From Paracidovorax avenae ATCC 19860 (GTDB taxonomy: Bacteria > Pseudomonadota > Gammaproteobacteria > Burkholderiales > Burkholderiaceae_C): a stretch of 64,000 nucleotides of DNA. Shown here one piece after another: positions 18,933 to 31,508 of this stretch; position 1 is the first letter of the stretch; each line of letters starts with the position of its first letter. The notes beneath the pieces are model-generated. The model made no database searches. It worked only from the letters and a program-made list of their open reading frames with translations, and was not told where the DNA came from. The stretch spans positions 992,001-1,056,000 of the forward strand of contig NC_015138.1 of NCBI RefSeq assembly GCF_000176855.2. Reading direction: 5' to 3'. Position numbers and translations under genes: made by a program.

Positions 18933-19882
18933 CGACACCCCGCAAGCGCCCCGCTCCGAGACAGCGCCAGCCGGTGCTGGAGCGCGACATCGCGCGCTCG
19001 CCCTCGCTGGGCTACGAGACGCCCGAGGAAGCCGGCCTGGTGCGCTGCCTGGCACATGGGTTTCCGAGCCCGCTGGTGCGCTGGCACTTCCACGAAGACT
19101 ACGAGCTGCACCTGATCACCGAGACCTCGGGCAAAGCTTTCATCGGCGACTGGATCGGGCCGTTCCAGCCCGGCCATCTCGTGCTGTGCGGTCCGCGCCT
19201 GCCGCACAACTGGATCTCGCTGGACGTCGCCGAGGGCGGGGCTCCTGGCCGGGACCGGGTGATCCAGTTCTGCCACGAGCCCATCGAGCGCGCTGCCGCC
19301 GGCATCCCGGAGCTGCGCGAGGTCATGCCTCTGCTGGAGCGCGCGCGCCACGGCATCGAGTTTTTCGGCATGTCGCAGAAGGCGCTGGCGCACTGGGATA
19401 CCGTCAAGGCCGCGCGCGGCCTGCGGCGGCTGGGCCGGTTCTGCGAATTCCTCGCCGACCTGGCGGATTGCACCGACTACCGCCTGCTATCGAGCGTGCA
19501 GATGCAGGGCCAGCACGGAGCGGACGGCGATGCCCAGGTGGACCAGATCAATGGCATCGTGGACCGGATCACCCGCAACATCGCTGAGCCCATCTCCATG
19601 CAGGAGGTGGCCACCGAGCTGGGCATGAGCGAAAGCCGCTTCAGCCGATTCTTCCGGCGTGCCACCGGCAACAGCTTCACCGACTTCGTGAACCGCGTGC
19701 GCATCAACAGCGCCTGCCACCTGCTGATGCAGACCGACCACTACGTGACCGACATCTGCCACCAGGTGGGCTTCAACAACGTGGCCAATTTCAACCGGCG
19801 CTTCCTGGAGATCAAGGGCATGACGCCCACGGAATTCCGCCGGCAGGCCGACACCCGCTTCGGCGGCGCGCTGCAGCACTGA
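18929..19882 (+). CDS. mtlR: AraC family regulator of polyol catabolism
   Basis: 317 residues. N-terminal cupin-like sensor (WHFHEDYELHLIT, residues about 50-62) and two C-terminal helix-turn-helix units (MQEVATELGMSESRFSRFFR and VTDICHQVGFNNVANFNRRF). It overlaps the fructokinase gene by four bases and lies 27 bases before the xylulokinase gene. It resembles the MtlR activator of Pseudomonas mannitol operons and probably activates the promoter upstream of 10625. Target inferred from location. Confidence 0.85.
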   Translation: MTTPRKRPAPRQRQPVLERDIARSPSLGYETPEEAGLVRCLAHGFPSPLVRWHFHEDYELHLITETSGKAFIGDWIGPFQPGHLVLCGPRLPHNWISLDVAEGGAPGRDRVIQFCHEPIERAAAGIPELREVMPLLERARHGIEFFGMSQKALAHWDTVKAARGLRRLGRFCEFLADLADCTDYRLLSSVQMQGQHGADGDAQVDQINGIVDRITRNIAEPISMQEVATELGMSESRFSRFFRRATGNSFTDFVNRVRINSACHLLMQTDHYVTDICHQVGFNNVANFNRRFLEIKGMTPTEFRRQADTRFGGALQH

Positions 19883-19909
19883 CACACAACCTGCACAAGG
19901 AAGCCTTTC

Positions 19910-21373
<1,464 letters not shown>

Positions 21374-21419
21374 CCAAGGACTCTCCGGCGCCGTGCCGGA
21401 GCCACGACGCAGGGCCATG

Positions 21420-21447
21420 AAAAAAAGGGCCGCTTGCGCGGCCCTTT
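21420..21447 (-). terminator. Intrinsic terminator of groESL
   Basis: Stem AAAGGGCCGC / GCGGCCCTTT with loop TTGC. Read on the minus strand it ends in a run of seven T, just beyond the groEL stop. The symmetric flanks could also stop plus-strand transcripts from xylB. Confidence 0.85.
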
Positions 21448-21475
21448 CGTCGGGTGAGCGAGGCTCAGCCGGGCA

Positions 21476-23128
<1,653 letters not shown>

Positions 23129-23171
23129 TCAGTCAACAGGAAGTTGGAAGAGGATGTGATCCGCGAAGCGA

Positions 23172-23462
23172 TCACTTCTCGACGACTGCGAACAGGTCGT
23201 CTTCCTTCATCACCAGCAGTTCGTCGCCGTTGACCTTGACGGTCTGGCCAGAGTACTTGCCGAACAGGACGCGGTCGCCGACCTTGACGCTCAGCACGCT
23301 GAGTTCGCCCTTGTCGTTCTTCTTGCCAGGGCCCACGGCCAGGACTTCGCCTTGATCGGGCTTCTCGGCAGCGTTGTCGGGGATCACGATGCCGGAGGCG
23401 GTCGTGGTTTCGCTTTCAATGCGCTTGACGATCACGCGATCGTGCAGGGGGCGAAGGTTCAT
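23172..23462 (-). CDS. groES: Co-chaperonin GroES (Hsp10)
   Basis: 96-residue lid of the chaperonin. N terminus [18 protein letters not shown], mobile loop [13 protein letters not shown], and C-terminal [10 protein letters not shown] are typical. An ATG two codons upstream (23468) is possible, but the AGGAGAG spacing favours the second ATG. First gene of the operon. Confidence 0.96.
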   Translation of the reverse strand: MNLRPLHDRVIVKRIESETTTASGIVIPDNAAEKPDQGEVLAVGPGKKNDKGELSVLSVKVGDRVLFGKYSGQTVKVNGDELLVMKEDDLFAVVEK

Positions 23463-23558
23463 TTGCATCTCTCCTGGTTCAATAAGGATTGCGACATCGA
23501 CAGGACGCCCGCCAAGGGCGGGCGTCGGGATCTTCAGCGGCCGTGTCCCACACGGTTG

Positions 23559-23585
23559 TTAGCACTCGTCCGCCTCGAGTGCTAA
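23559..23585. promoter_or_regulatory. CIRCE operator (HrcA binding site)
   Basis: A perfect CIRCE inverted repeat: TTAGCACTC, nine-base spacer, GAGTGCTAA. HrcA binds this element and represses groESL when not under heat stress. It covers the expected transcription start downstream of the promoter at 23585-23613. hrcA itself is not in the window. Confidence 0.95.
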
Positions 23586-23613
23586 TGATACGGGCATTTG
23601 TCGGCGTTTCAAG
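23585..23613 (-). promoter_or_regulatory. Sigma-32-like heat-shock promoter of groESL
   Basis: On the minus strand CTTGAAA is followed 12 bases later by CCCGTATCAT, close to the RpoH consensus CTTGAAA and CCCCATNT. It sits immediately upstream of CIRCE, suggesting dual RpoH and HrcA control. Pattern match only. Confidence 0.65.
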
Positions 23614-23666
23614 GGGGCGGAGCAGGAGGGCATCGCCGGCGATCGATGCACAAGCCGCGAAGGGCC

Positions 23667-23695
23667 TTGCCCCCTGGATGGCCGAAGAGGATAAT
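23667..23695 (+). promoter_or_regulatory. Candidate sigma-70 promoter before fusA2 leader
   Basis: TTGCCC and GATAAT are 17 bases apart. Transcription would begin about at the ATG of a 14-codon ORF (23703), giving a nearly leaderless message. The 583 bases between groES and the EF-G gene otherwise hold only the CIRCE region, this promoter, the short ORF and a terminator. Confidence 0.5.
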
Positions 23696-23702
23696 TCGCC
23701 CC

Positions 23703-23747
23703 ATGGACATTCTGACCAACGTGATCAAGGCTTCTTTCGCCACCTAG
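23703..23747 (+). CDS. Putative 14-residue leader peptide
   Basis: A short frame reading MDILTNVIKASFAT then TAG, directly after a good -10 box and 54 bases before a strong intrinsic terminator. Such an ORF-terminator pair upstream of a translation-factor gene could be an attenuator sensing ribosome stalling. It has no run of one amino acid. It might instead be the remnant of a lost gene with its terminator. A second short frame (23859-23960, 33 codons, MRTYDKLIATIPDRR) follows and has no ribosome site. Speculative. Confidence 0.3.
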   Translation: MDILTNVIKASFAT

Positions 23748-23800
23748 TTGCGCCCACTGATCGCGTATCGGAGGGCTGCGCGCCTTCCGGTCACCACGGA

Positions 23801-23836
23801 CCCCGGCAGGCTCGCACCTCCGGGGTTTTTTGTTTT
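23801..23836 (+). terminator. Strong terminator upstream of fusA2
   Basis: Stem CCCCGG plus AGG pairs with CCT plus CCGGGG around a CTCGCA loop, with one bulged base, followed by TTTTTTGTTTT. It is oriented on the plus strand, with only the 14-codon ORF between it and the nearest promoter, and lies 215 bases before the EF-G gene. Confidence 0.8.
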
Positions 23837-24051
23837 CCAGGCTTTTCCACCGACACCCATGCGTACCTACGACAAGTTGATCGCCACGATTCCCGATCGC
23901 CGGAGCTTGAGTTCCGTGCGCCCGGGCTTCGGCGACAGCACATCCCCGATTCCACGCTAGCCCGAAGGCGGATCTTCCCGCCGGGCTGGCGAATAGCCAA
24001 CCAGGCGGCAGCTGCTCGCAGAGCCGAGTGCAGCCGCAAGAAAGATTCGCC

Positions 24052-26097
24052 ATGAGAAATTCCCGCAACCATACCGCCCGTCTGCGAAACATTGGTGTCA
24101 TCGCCCACGTCGATGCGGGCAAGACGACCACCACCGAACGCATCCTGTTCTATACCGGCGAAAGCCATCGCATCGGCGAAGTGCACGACGGCACGGCGCA
24201 CATGGACTTCGACCCGCAGGAGCAGAAGCGCGGCATCACCATCCACAGCGCGGCCGTCACCGTGCATTGGAAGGGCACGCAGCTCAACCTGATCGACACC
24301 CCCGGCCACATCGATTTCAACATCGAGGTGAACCGCTCGCTGCGCGTGCTCGACGGCGCGGTCGTCGTGTTCGACGGCGTGGCCGGCGTGGAGCCGCAGA
24401 CCGAGACCAACTGGCGCCTGGCCGACAGGTACCGTGTGCCTCGCATCGCCTTCATCAACAAGCTCGACCGCGTGGGGGCCGATTTCGGCCGCGTAGTGGC
24501 CATGATGGGCGAGCGCCTGGGCGTGCGCGTCGTGCCGCTGCAGATTCCCATCGGTTCGGAAGGCGACTTCCGCGGCGTGGTGGACCTGCTCAGCCTGCGT
24601 GCCCTTATCTGGGACAGGGACGATGCCAGCGCTTCCTATCGTGAAGCCGACGTGCCCGCCGACCTGGCCGAGCAGGCTGCGCATGCGCGCGCCCGCCTGG
24701 TCGAAGCGGCGGTGGAGCAGGATGAAGCTGCCCTGGAGGCCTACGTGAACGGTGAGCCCATTGTCGTGGACGTGCTGCGCTCGCTCTTGCGCCGGGGTGT
24801 ACTGGCGGGGGCCTTCGTTCCCGCGCTGGCGGGCTCGGCCTTCAAGAACCGCGGCGTGGAGCCTCTGCTCGATGCCGTGGTGGACTATCTGCCCTCGCCG
24901 GAAGACGTCGCGCACGCGGGCCACGTCGACGGCAGGCCGGCATCCGCGGCAGATCCGTTCTCGGCCCTGGCGTTCAAGGTCGTCGCCGACGACCATGGCG
25001 CCAAGGTGTTCGTGCGCGTTTACAGCGGCCGGCTGGTCCGGGGCGATGTGGTGCTCAACACCGTCACCGGAAGGACCGAGCGTGTATCGAGGCTGTACGA
25101 GGTGCATGCCGACAAGCACATCGAGCGCGATGAACTGGTGGCGGGCGATATTGCTGCCGTCGTCGGCCTCAAGGACACGCTCACCGGCCATACCCTGAGC
25201 GATCCGGACCATCCTGTGGTGCTGGAGCAGATCAGCGTGCCCGAACCGGTGATCCATGTGGCCATCGAGCCCCGGGCAAGCGCTGACCAGCAGGGCCTGT
25301 CGAAGGCGCTGCAGTCCCTGCTGCGCGAAGACCCGAGCCTGCGCCTGCAGCAGGATGCCGATTCCGGCCAGACCATTCTGTCCGGCATGGGCGAACTGCA
25401 GCTCGAAGTCTCGATCGAGAAGCTGAGCGCGCGCCATGGGGTCGATGTGTCGGTCGGACGTCCCCAGGTGGCCTATCGTGAAACCATTTCCCGCCGTGTG
25501 GAGGTGAACCATGTGCACAAGAAGCAATCGGGTGGTCCTGGCCAGTTCGCCGAGGTAAGGCTGCAGTTCGAGCCCCTCCCCCGGGGCGAGGGCATCCGCT
25601 TCGAGAGCCGCGTCGTTGGCGGCACCGTGCCGCGCGAGTTCATTCCCGCGGTGGAGGCCGGCATCCGCCGTGCCGCCCGCTCCAGCGTGGTGGCAGGCTT
25701 TCCCGCCGTGGACTTCGCCGCCACGCTGGTGGATGGCAGCTACCACGAGCGCGATTCATCCGCGCTGGCGTTCGAACTGGCGGCCGTGGCGGCGTTCCGC
25801 GAGGCGTTTGCCAAGGCGGGACCTCTGGTGCTGGAGCCGGTGATGGCCGTCGAAGTCATCATTCCGGCCGAGTACCTGGGTGACAGCATCGGCGACCTGA
25901 ACCGCCGCCGCGGCGTCGTCCGGGGCCAGGGCCAGCGCGGCAACGCCGCCACGATCGAGGCGCAGGTGCCGCTGAAGGAAATGTTCGGCTACATCGGCAG
26001 CCTGCGCGCACTGTCGTCAGGGCGCGGGCAGTACTCGATGCAGCTGGACCACTATGGAGTGGTGCCGGAGAAGGAGATGGCCGCGTTGGCGCGGTGA
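24052..26097 (+). CDS. fusA2: Elongation factor G paralogue
   Basis: 681-residue translational GTPase. G1 [14 protein letters not shown], switch region [15 protein letters not shown]3 DTPGHIDF and G4 NKLD are intact, followed by EF-G domains II to V (C-terminal [20 protein letters not shown]). It stands alone, not in the str operon with rpsL, rpsG and tufA, so it is probably a second EF-G rather than the main fusA. Paralogues may act in translocation, recycling or stress; which applies here is unknown. ATG at 24052 is preferred over in-frame GTG at 24028. The upstream leader suggests conditional expression; a perfect terminator follows. Confidence 0.88.
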   Translation: MRNSRNHTARLRNIGVIAHVDAGKTTTTERILFYTGESHRIGEVHDGTAHMDFDPQEQKRGITIHSAAVTVHWKGTQLNLIDTPGHIDFNIEVNRSLRVLDGAVVVFDGVAGVEPQTETNWRLADRYRVPRIAFINKLDRVGADFGRVVAMMGERLGVRVVPLQIPIGSEGDFRGVVDLLSLRALIWDRDDASASYREADVPADLAEQAAHARARLVEAAVEQDEAALEAYVNGEPIVVDVLRSLLRRGVLAGAFVPALAGSAFKNRGVEPLLDAVVDYLPSPEDVAHAGHVDGRPASAADPFSALAFKVVADDHGAKVFVRVYSGRLVRGDVVLNTVTGRTERVSRLYEVHADKHIERDELVAGDIAAVVGLKDTLTGHTLSDPDHPVVLEQISVPEPVIHVAIEPRASADQQGLSKALQSLLREDPSLRLQQDADSGQTILSGMGELQLEVSIEKLSARHGVDVSVGRPQVAYRETISRRVEVNHVHKKQSGGPGQFAEVRLQFEPLPRGEGIRFESRVVGGTVPREFIPAVEAGIRRAARSSVVAGFPAVDFAATLVDGSYHERDSSALAFELAAVAAFREAFAKAGPLVLEPVMAVEVIIPAEYLGDSIGDLNRRRGVVRGQGQRGNAATIEAQVPLKEMFGYIGSLRALSSGRGQYSMQLDHYGVVPEKEMAALAR

Positions 26098-26126
26098 CCT
26101 GGCGCAGGCCAGGCGATACCCTGGCA

Positions 26127-26156
26127 GGGGCGCGGACGGTGTCCGCGCCCCTTTTT
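26127..26156 (+). terminator. Intrinsic terminator of fusA2
   Basis: Perfect 11-bp stem GGGGCGCGGAC / GTCCGCGCCCC with loop GGT, followed by five T, 29 bases beyond the EF-G stop. Textbook form. Confidence 0.92.
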
Positions 26157-26341
26157 CCTGGTGGATCGCCTTTGGAGCATGTCTGCGGGACTGCAAAGGA
26201 TGGGCCACCGCCGCCCCAGGGTCGGCGCGGACGCCGTGATCGGCAGCCATCCGCGCGGTGTCCACGTGCCCAGGGCCGGGCGGGTAATTTACCGTGCCAT
26301 GCGTCATGGCCCCAGGCTTTCGAGCCCAAGGAGTCCGTCGC

Positions 26342-29300
26342 CTAAGCCGTATCGCTGCCGGGCCTGCCGCGGACGGCCCAGGCGCCGATCGCTGTAACGG
26401 CTGCCCCCGCGCACCAGAAATAGAAAAACAGCGTGCTCAGGTGGGCGGCCAGTACGCTCTGGCCCAGCCACAGCGCTGCGCAGGAAAGTGCCAGCGCAGC
26501 CACGGCACCCGCAAACAGACTCCCTCCAGGCACGCTCCGCAGCGCGCATGCCGAGCGCGGAGCGAGGGCCTCCAGGACGGGGAGAACGCCGCGTGCCCCC
26601 TGCCACCAGGCAGCCACCAGAACAATGGCGCCCATGGTGATCCAGATGTTTTCCCTCCGGACAATGGCGGGTGCCGACAGGCCAGCGGCATACAGCCCCA
26701 GGCTGGAGAGCATCAGCAGGAAGCCTGGATGGAATGCGATGGCCCGCAGGCTCTCCGTAGATACGGCGGACATGGGAAACCCGGACCAGAGCATGCAGGC
26801 CAGCACCAGGCTCACATAGGCGAGAGGCTGTTTCGGAGGTCCCAGATGTCCCAACAGCCACGCCAGAAGCGCGAACCAGAGCAATGCGGCGACCGGGCGC
26901 AATGAAGGCCTGGGCAGGCGGGAGTCAGGTGCCGGGGACCACAGCCGCACACACACCGTCAAGGTCGCGAGCAGGCCCGCAGCGAGGAACCACGGGGATT
27001 CTGTGTCTTTGCGCCCGCCCATCCACATCCAGAGCAGTGCAAGCCCTGTGGCGGTTGCCGTGAGCATGGCTTTCCCGGGCGGAAAGGACTGCGGCATGGC
27101 GGACGTGCAGATCCGGCCCTGCATGCCAACCGCCCAGGCCCGGAACGGCCGGCACCACTGCACTGCCAGGCGCCGCAGCCACTGGCTGCGAGCCGTGGCC
27201 AGCACGACTGCCATGATGAAGAGTGCCAGCCAGACACTTTGCAGGCGAAGCCCCGCCTCGGGCTGGGGAAAGGCTGCCACCGATTGTCGAAGCCGGGTCT
27301 TGCGCAACTCCTCCAGCTCCGGCCAGAGCGAGGGGTCTGCCACCCAGGTAACGCGGCGCAACTCGAACAGGTCTTCATCCTGCCAGTGGGGGGCCGCCGG
27401 AGTGCGCCCTGCCATGGGCCTCCAGATTCCATAGTCCAGCCATATCGGGGCTGGCAGGGCGGGAGCGGCGACCAGCGCACCGCCGATCGGCCGCAGAGGC
27501 GGAGCGCCGCGTTCGAGCTGCAGTTCCAGTCCGCGCGAGAGCGTGTCCAGCACCGAGGGCCGCGCAGCTGTGCCCAACTGGACCTGCAGGCCGCCGGCCT
27601 GTGGGGGCGCGGAAAGATGTGCCGACCAGGTTAGCGTGCTCAGCGGCTCGTCCGGCGCGAGGCTGCCGCTTTGCCGCAGTGCCGAAAGGCCGGTTTGCCA
27701 TTGCGCCGCTGAAGGGCAGAACGTGGTGCGCGCCTGGCCGCCCCGTTCGCCTGTGGCTTCCAGGGTCAGCCAGCACGCCTCCCGCGGCAGGGTGCCGAAG
27801 GTATGCGTGATGCGGGCTTGCAGCAGGTCGCCTGCCCGGAGGCCGGACGGATGGGCCGTCCACCGATAGGTTCCGTCGGGGAGCGCCCCCTCATCCGGAG
27901 CGAGCGCCAGGGGCCGTACGGCCCAGCCGGGCCGCGGCTGACCCGCCAGATCGCCCAGCGGAACCAGGTAGGGGCGGAAGATGCCCAGGCTCGCCAGCGT
28001 CCAGTCTTGTTGCGGGCCGGACGGCTGGAAGGTGACGGACAGGCCGCGGATACGGGTGCCTGCCGGGATGTCTGCCGGCAGCGGCTGAGCCCGGTTCGGT
28101 GTGAACTGGAACCTGGATACGGCTCCGGACTCCAGTTGCAGTTCCGCCTCGAGAGAACCGAACTGCAAGGCTCCCGATGGCATGTCGGCATAGATGCGCA
28201 GATCCGGCCTTGCAATGGCGTGGAAGGCCCAATCCATGCGGACCGTGCGGAGCCCGGACGCAACGAGTCCTTCCCTGGCAATGGTCAGGCTGGGATGGGT
28301 TCCGTTCCATTGCAGGCGCAATCCCCATCCCGGAAGCTCGGCTGCGGAGTCCGGTCCAGGTAGGCGCCGGATTTCGGTCTGCGCCTCTGCAAATGGCAGC
28401 CATTGCACGTACTGCAGCCACTCCCGCGATGCGGACTTCGTCCCTAGGAAGGGGCCGCCCATTTTCTCCAGCTGCCTGCGAACGCCCGCCAGGAAAAGGA
28501 GCTCGGGTCGAGCGCTCTCCGGCCTGATCAGGCTGGCGTGGAAGATGCCGTTGTCGCATCCCTGGGGCACATGCAGGAGCACGCCCGCGAACTGCTCTGC
28601 ATTCCCCGGCGTCCTGTCGATACGGTCCGTGGGGAAGTACCGCCGTCGCAGGCGCTTGCCCGAAGCCGCGTCTGTCAGGTGGTCGATCCGCGCGGCTGGC
28701 GAAGTGGCGCTGTCTCGCGTGGACTCTCCCAGTACGCGCATGCTGCGCAGGGGCTTGTTCCGGGCTACGTCCGCTTCGTCGCCCTGATAGGAAATGAGGA
28801 TTTCCGAGAGATGGGGAGCATCGCCCCATCGTGCCTCGTCGGCGAGCGCGCTGCCGAGGTGCAGCGATACGCGCGTGCGCGTTCCGTCGTCTTCGGTGCG
28901 GCTGGTGAACTCGCCACCCGACAGCAACTGATGGGCCTTTCGCCCGGGGCCTTTGGAGATCGACAGGTTCACGCCGCTCAGCACGGTTCCGCCCGGGAAC
29001 TCCAGTTCGATGGTATGGGCTTCCCGCAGCGGTATGTCCAGGCGCCGCTGGATGACGGTGAACCCTCCATCCTGGGCATACCGCCAGCGCTGATCCGGCG
29101 CCAGTCCGAGCTCCCGCCTGGCGAGATAGCCGAAATCCTTTCTGACCCACTCCAGGCGATCCGGCTGCTCTGCCATGATGACCGTTGCGCCTGCGGCCTG
29201 CAGCCCGTCGTCGCCGAGCCGGATGGTGCGCCGGGGCTCTCCCGGCTGCGCGGACTGGAACTCCACGGACCAGTCCGCTCGGCAACCACGCCGATCCTCG

Positions 29301-29710
29301 GTTTCCGCCAGCAGCTCGGTGAAGTCCTGCAGTTGGGTGCCGCTGGGTGCCAGGAATTCCATGGTCACGCCACTCTGGTCCGGCCGGGCACTGCCGGCAG
29401 GCACGAGTGGAATTCCGTCGTCCGGCCTCCCCGCATCGGACATCCTGGGAACGATCTCCGCCCTGACACGGTAGCTGCCCTGCGGCAGCGACTCTGCAGG
29501 AGCGAGCCGCAGGACTTTCTGCCCCCAGTAACTGGATACCAGGGGCTCTCCGAACGTGATTTCCCGCTGCGGGAGCGTCGTGTCGCCGGAGGCTGCCCAC
29601 GCCATGCCCGCCGCGAGGCCGAGGAGGGCTCCGGCCGCCCGGAGGGCCTTGGCCGCCCGCTGCCCGCGGGCCCTGAGGGAGTTCTTCATGCGGGTGTGCG
29701 GGACCGTCAT
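26342..29710 (-). CDS. Large exported membrane protein, copy A (unknown family)
   Basis: 1,122 residues; I do not recognise the family. After a short basic N terminus and a signal-like segment (ALLGLAAGMAWA) comes about 780 residues of beta-rich, soluble-looking sequence, then from about residue 825 eight or so membrane spans to the C terminus. It is a clear paralogue of the protein at 49339-52701. Shared blocks include RWRYAQDGGFTVIQRRL (about 207-225), ARPSVLDTLSRG (about 715) and WLDYGI then DLFELRRVTWV, plus cysteines at matching places. Its ATG follows the carbamoyltransferase stop directly (TGAATG), showing coupling; ATG at 29689 is an alternative. Probable role in surface-glycan assembly or modification, with the ectodomain perhaps binding sugar; inference only. 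Confidence 0.75.
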   Translation of the reverse strand: MTVPHTRMKNSLRARGQRAAKALRAAGALLGLAAGMAWAASGDTTLPQREITFGEPLVSSYWGQKVLRLAPAESLPQGSYRVRAEIVPRMSDAGRPDDGIPLVPAGSARPDQSGVTMEFLAPSGTQLQDFTELLAETEDRRGCRADWSVEFQSAQPGEPRRTIRLGDDGLQAAGATVIMAEQPDRLEWVRKDFGYLARRELGLAPDQRWRYAQDGGFTVIQRRLDIPLREAHTIELEFPGGTVLSGVNLSISKGPGRKAHQLLSGGEFTSRTEDDGTRTRVSLHLGSALADEARWGDAPHLSEILISYQGDEADVARNKPLRSMRVLGESTRDSATSPAARIDHLTDAASGKRLRRRYFPTDRIDRTPGNAEQFAGVLLHVPQGCDNGIFHASLIRPESARPELLFLAGVRRQLEKMGGPFLGTKSASREWLQYVQWLPFAEAQTEIRRLPGPDSAAELPGWGLRLQWNGTHPSLTIAREGLVASGLRTVRMDWAFHAIARPDLRIYADMPSGALQFGSLEAELQLESGAVSRFQFTPNRAQPLPADIPAGTRIRGLSVTFQPSGPQQDWTLASLGIFRPYLVPLGDLAGQPRPGWAVRPLALAPDEGALPDGTYRWTAHPSGLRAGDLLQARITHTFGTLPREACWLTLEATGERGGQARTTFCPSAAQWQTGLSALRQSGSLAPDEPLSTLTWSAHLSAPPQAGGLQVQLGTAARPSVLDTLSRGLELQLERGAPPLRPIGGALVAAPALPAPIWLDYGIWRPMAGRTPAAPHWQDEDLFELRRVTWVADPSLWPELEELRKTRLRQSVAAFPQPEAGLRLQSVWLALFIMAVVLATARSQWLRRLAVQWCRPFRAWAVGMQGRICTSAMPQSFPPGKAMLTATATGLALLWMWMGGRKDTESPWFLAAGLLATLTVCVRLWSPAPDSRLPRPSLRPVAALLWFALLAWLLGHLGPPKQPLAYVSLVLACMLWSGFPMSAVSTESLRAIAFHPGFLLMLSSLGLYAAGLSAPAIVRRENIWITMGAIVLVAAWWQGARGVLPVLEALAPRSACALRSVPGGSLFAGAVAALALSCAALWLGQSVLAAHLSTLFFYFWCAGAAVTAIGAWAVRGRPGSDTA

Positions 29711-31489
29711 TCAGGAGACGACGAAGTTCTCGATGGCAAGGGTGTCCACGCAGCCTTGCCGGAAGGCCCGGATGGCATCCTCGGGCGTGTTCACGATCGG
29801 TTCCTCGTGCATGTTGAAGCTGGTGTTCACCAGGATCGGAACGCCGGTCAGCTTCTCGTAGTGGATCAGCACGTCGTGATAGACCGGGTGCTTTTCCTTC
29901 TTGATCAACTGGGGGCGCGCTGTTCCGTCGACATGCACCACGGCCGGGGCGAGCTGCCTGTACTTTTCATGGACGTTATACGTGATGGTCATGAACTCTG
30001 CGGCGAATTCCGAGCCGGCCACCTTGCCTGCCAGGACATCCCGGGCACGCTCATGGGGCAATACCGGAGCGAAGGGCATGAATTCGGAACGCTTCATGCG
30101 CTTGTTGAGCGTGTCATTGATTTCGTACTGCTTGGCGGAAGCCAGAACGCTCCGGGCGCCCAGGGAGCGCGGCCCGAATTCCATGGCGCCGCTGAAGAAT
30201 CCCACCACCCGGTCCTGCGCGACCAGTTCCGCAATGCGGCGGGCCCGGGCCGATGGATCGTCGATACGCTCCACCCCGTGGACCCCTGCCTGCTGCAGTG
30301 CCTGCTCCACTCGATCGATTCCGTAGGAGGGACCGAGGTACATGGTGTCGAGAGTCCTGCCCGTGAAGGCCGGAGAGTGCTGCTTCAGGTGAAGGTAGGC
30401 CGCACCGACGCACAGACCTTCATCCCCCATGTAGGGGGCCACGAAGATGTTCTGCACGCCTTCGATGTTGAACAGGCGCTGGTTCAGCTTGACGTTGGCT
30501 ACCACCCCGCCCGCCAGCACCAGATTCGTGCAGCCGGTTTGCTGGAGATAGTGGCGCACGAGCTTCAGCACGCTGTCCTCGAGCACGGCCTGCGCTGCAG
30601 CGGCCATGTCCTCCTGCGTGTACTGCCGGTCCCCGAAATGCTTCCGGAACGCGGTGCCCGGCCGGTAGTTGTTGAGGGCATCCCTGAACTGCTGCAGCGT
30701 GACCTTGCCGCCCAGGAAACTGGCATAGGTCTTGGCAAGGAACAGGTGCTCCGCGGGGAAATCCGGCTTGAACATCGCTTCCACCAGGGCCGAGCGGATT
30801 TTCACGTCCCCGCCCTCCGTGCTGATCTGGAAGAGATCGCTCAATTCGGAATACAGCCGGGACTGGTCGCCATAAGCGGCGAGGCCCGTGAGCTTGCCTT
30901 CGTGGCGGAAGATGCGAAAACCCAGGCCGCTGGTGACGGCACCGTAGAAAAAGCCGAGGGAAGCGTCCTCCTTGAATTCCTTCAGGCGGCGCAGGGCGCC
31001 CTGGCGCCCATGGGATATGGTGAGCGACAGGCCGTCGCCGCCGCCATCGATGGTGACCACCAGCGCGTCATCCATGCCGCATGCGTAGTACGCACTTGCC
31101 GCGTGGCATTCGTGGTGGTCATACCAGTTCGGGGCAGCCGCTATTCCCAATCCCCTGAGGACGCCGTGCCATTCGCTGCGTCCGTCCTTCTTGGAAAGAA
31201 AGCGGGGAAGCAGCAGCGGGTTGCGAAGGCTTTTTTCCTGCTGGTCGGAAGGCAGGAAATCGATCTTGCGGAAGCGGTGGCCGCCGGCGATCGCCACGCC
31301 TTCGATGCGCGAGACATCGAAATGCCGTGCCACATGAGAGAGTGCGTCCAGCGGGATCGAGTTGTAGCATTTGATCCGGTTGAAGCGTTCTTCCGATGCC
31401 GCGAAAAGGATTTTCCCTTCCATGTCTGTCACGCTGACGGACGACGTGTGCTGGGGTGAAATGCCGAGGATGAGTGCGTTGCTGTTCAT
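29711..31489 (-). CDS. Carbamoyltransferase (NodU/CmcH/TobZ family)
   Basis: 592 residues. Transfers a carbamoyl group from carbamoyl phosphate, via carbamoyl-adenylate, to a hydroxyl, usually of a sugar. The N-terminal Kae1-like part starts ALILGISPQHTSSVSVTD and has the metal-binding WYDHHECHAASAYY; later segments GGVVANVKLNQRLF and EFGPRSLGARSVLAS are family signatures. The start at MNSNALILG is chosen since 44 upstream residues are unconserved. It lies between the 590-residue membrane protein (19 bases upstream) and the large unknown protein (0 bases), so a glycan made by this locus is probably carbamoylated. Confidence 0.9.
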   Translation of the reverse strand: MNSNALILGISPQHTSSVSVTDMEGKILFAASEERFNRIKCYNSIPLDALSHVARHFDVSRIEGVAIAGGHRFRKIDFLPSDQQEKSLRNPLLLPRFLSKKDGRSEWHGVLRGLGIAAAPNWYDHHECHAASAYYACGMDDALVVTIDGGGDGLSLTISHGRQGALRRLKEFKEDASLGFFYGAVTSGLGFRIFRHEGKLTGLAAYGDQSRLYSELSDLFQISTEGGDVKIRSALVEAMFKPDFPAEHLFLAKTYASFLGGKVTLQQFRDALNNYRPGTAFRKHFGDRQYTQEDMAAAAQAVLEDSVLKLVRHYLQQTGCTNLVLAGGVVANVKLNQRLFNIEGVQNIFVAPYMGDEGLCVGAAYLHLKQHSPAFTGRTLDTMYLGPSYGIDRVEQALQQAGVHGVERIDDPSARARRIAELVAQDRVVGFFSGAMEFGPRSLGARSVLASAKQYEINDTLNKRMKRSEFMPFAPVLPHERARDVLAGKVAGSEFAAEFMTITYNVHEKYRQLAPAVVHVDGTARPQLIKKEKHPVYHDVLIHYEKLTGVPILVNTSFNMHEEPIVNTPEDAIRAFRQGCVDTLAIENFVVS

Positions 31490-31508
31490 TTTTCGATAAG
31501 CAGGTGCT

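Noticed and set aside
21383..21401. Hairpin CTCCGGC-GCCGT-GCCGGAG as a xylB terminator
   Set aside because: No T-run follows; the stronger bidirectional structure at 21420-21447 serves better.
23559..24143. 194-codon minus-strand frame between groES and fusA2
   Set aside because: It crosses the CIRCE element and the fusA2 start and has no recognisable domain.
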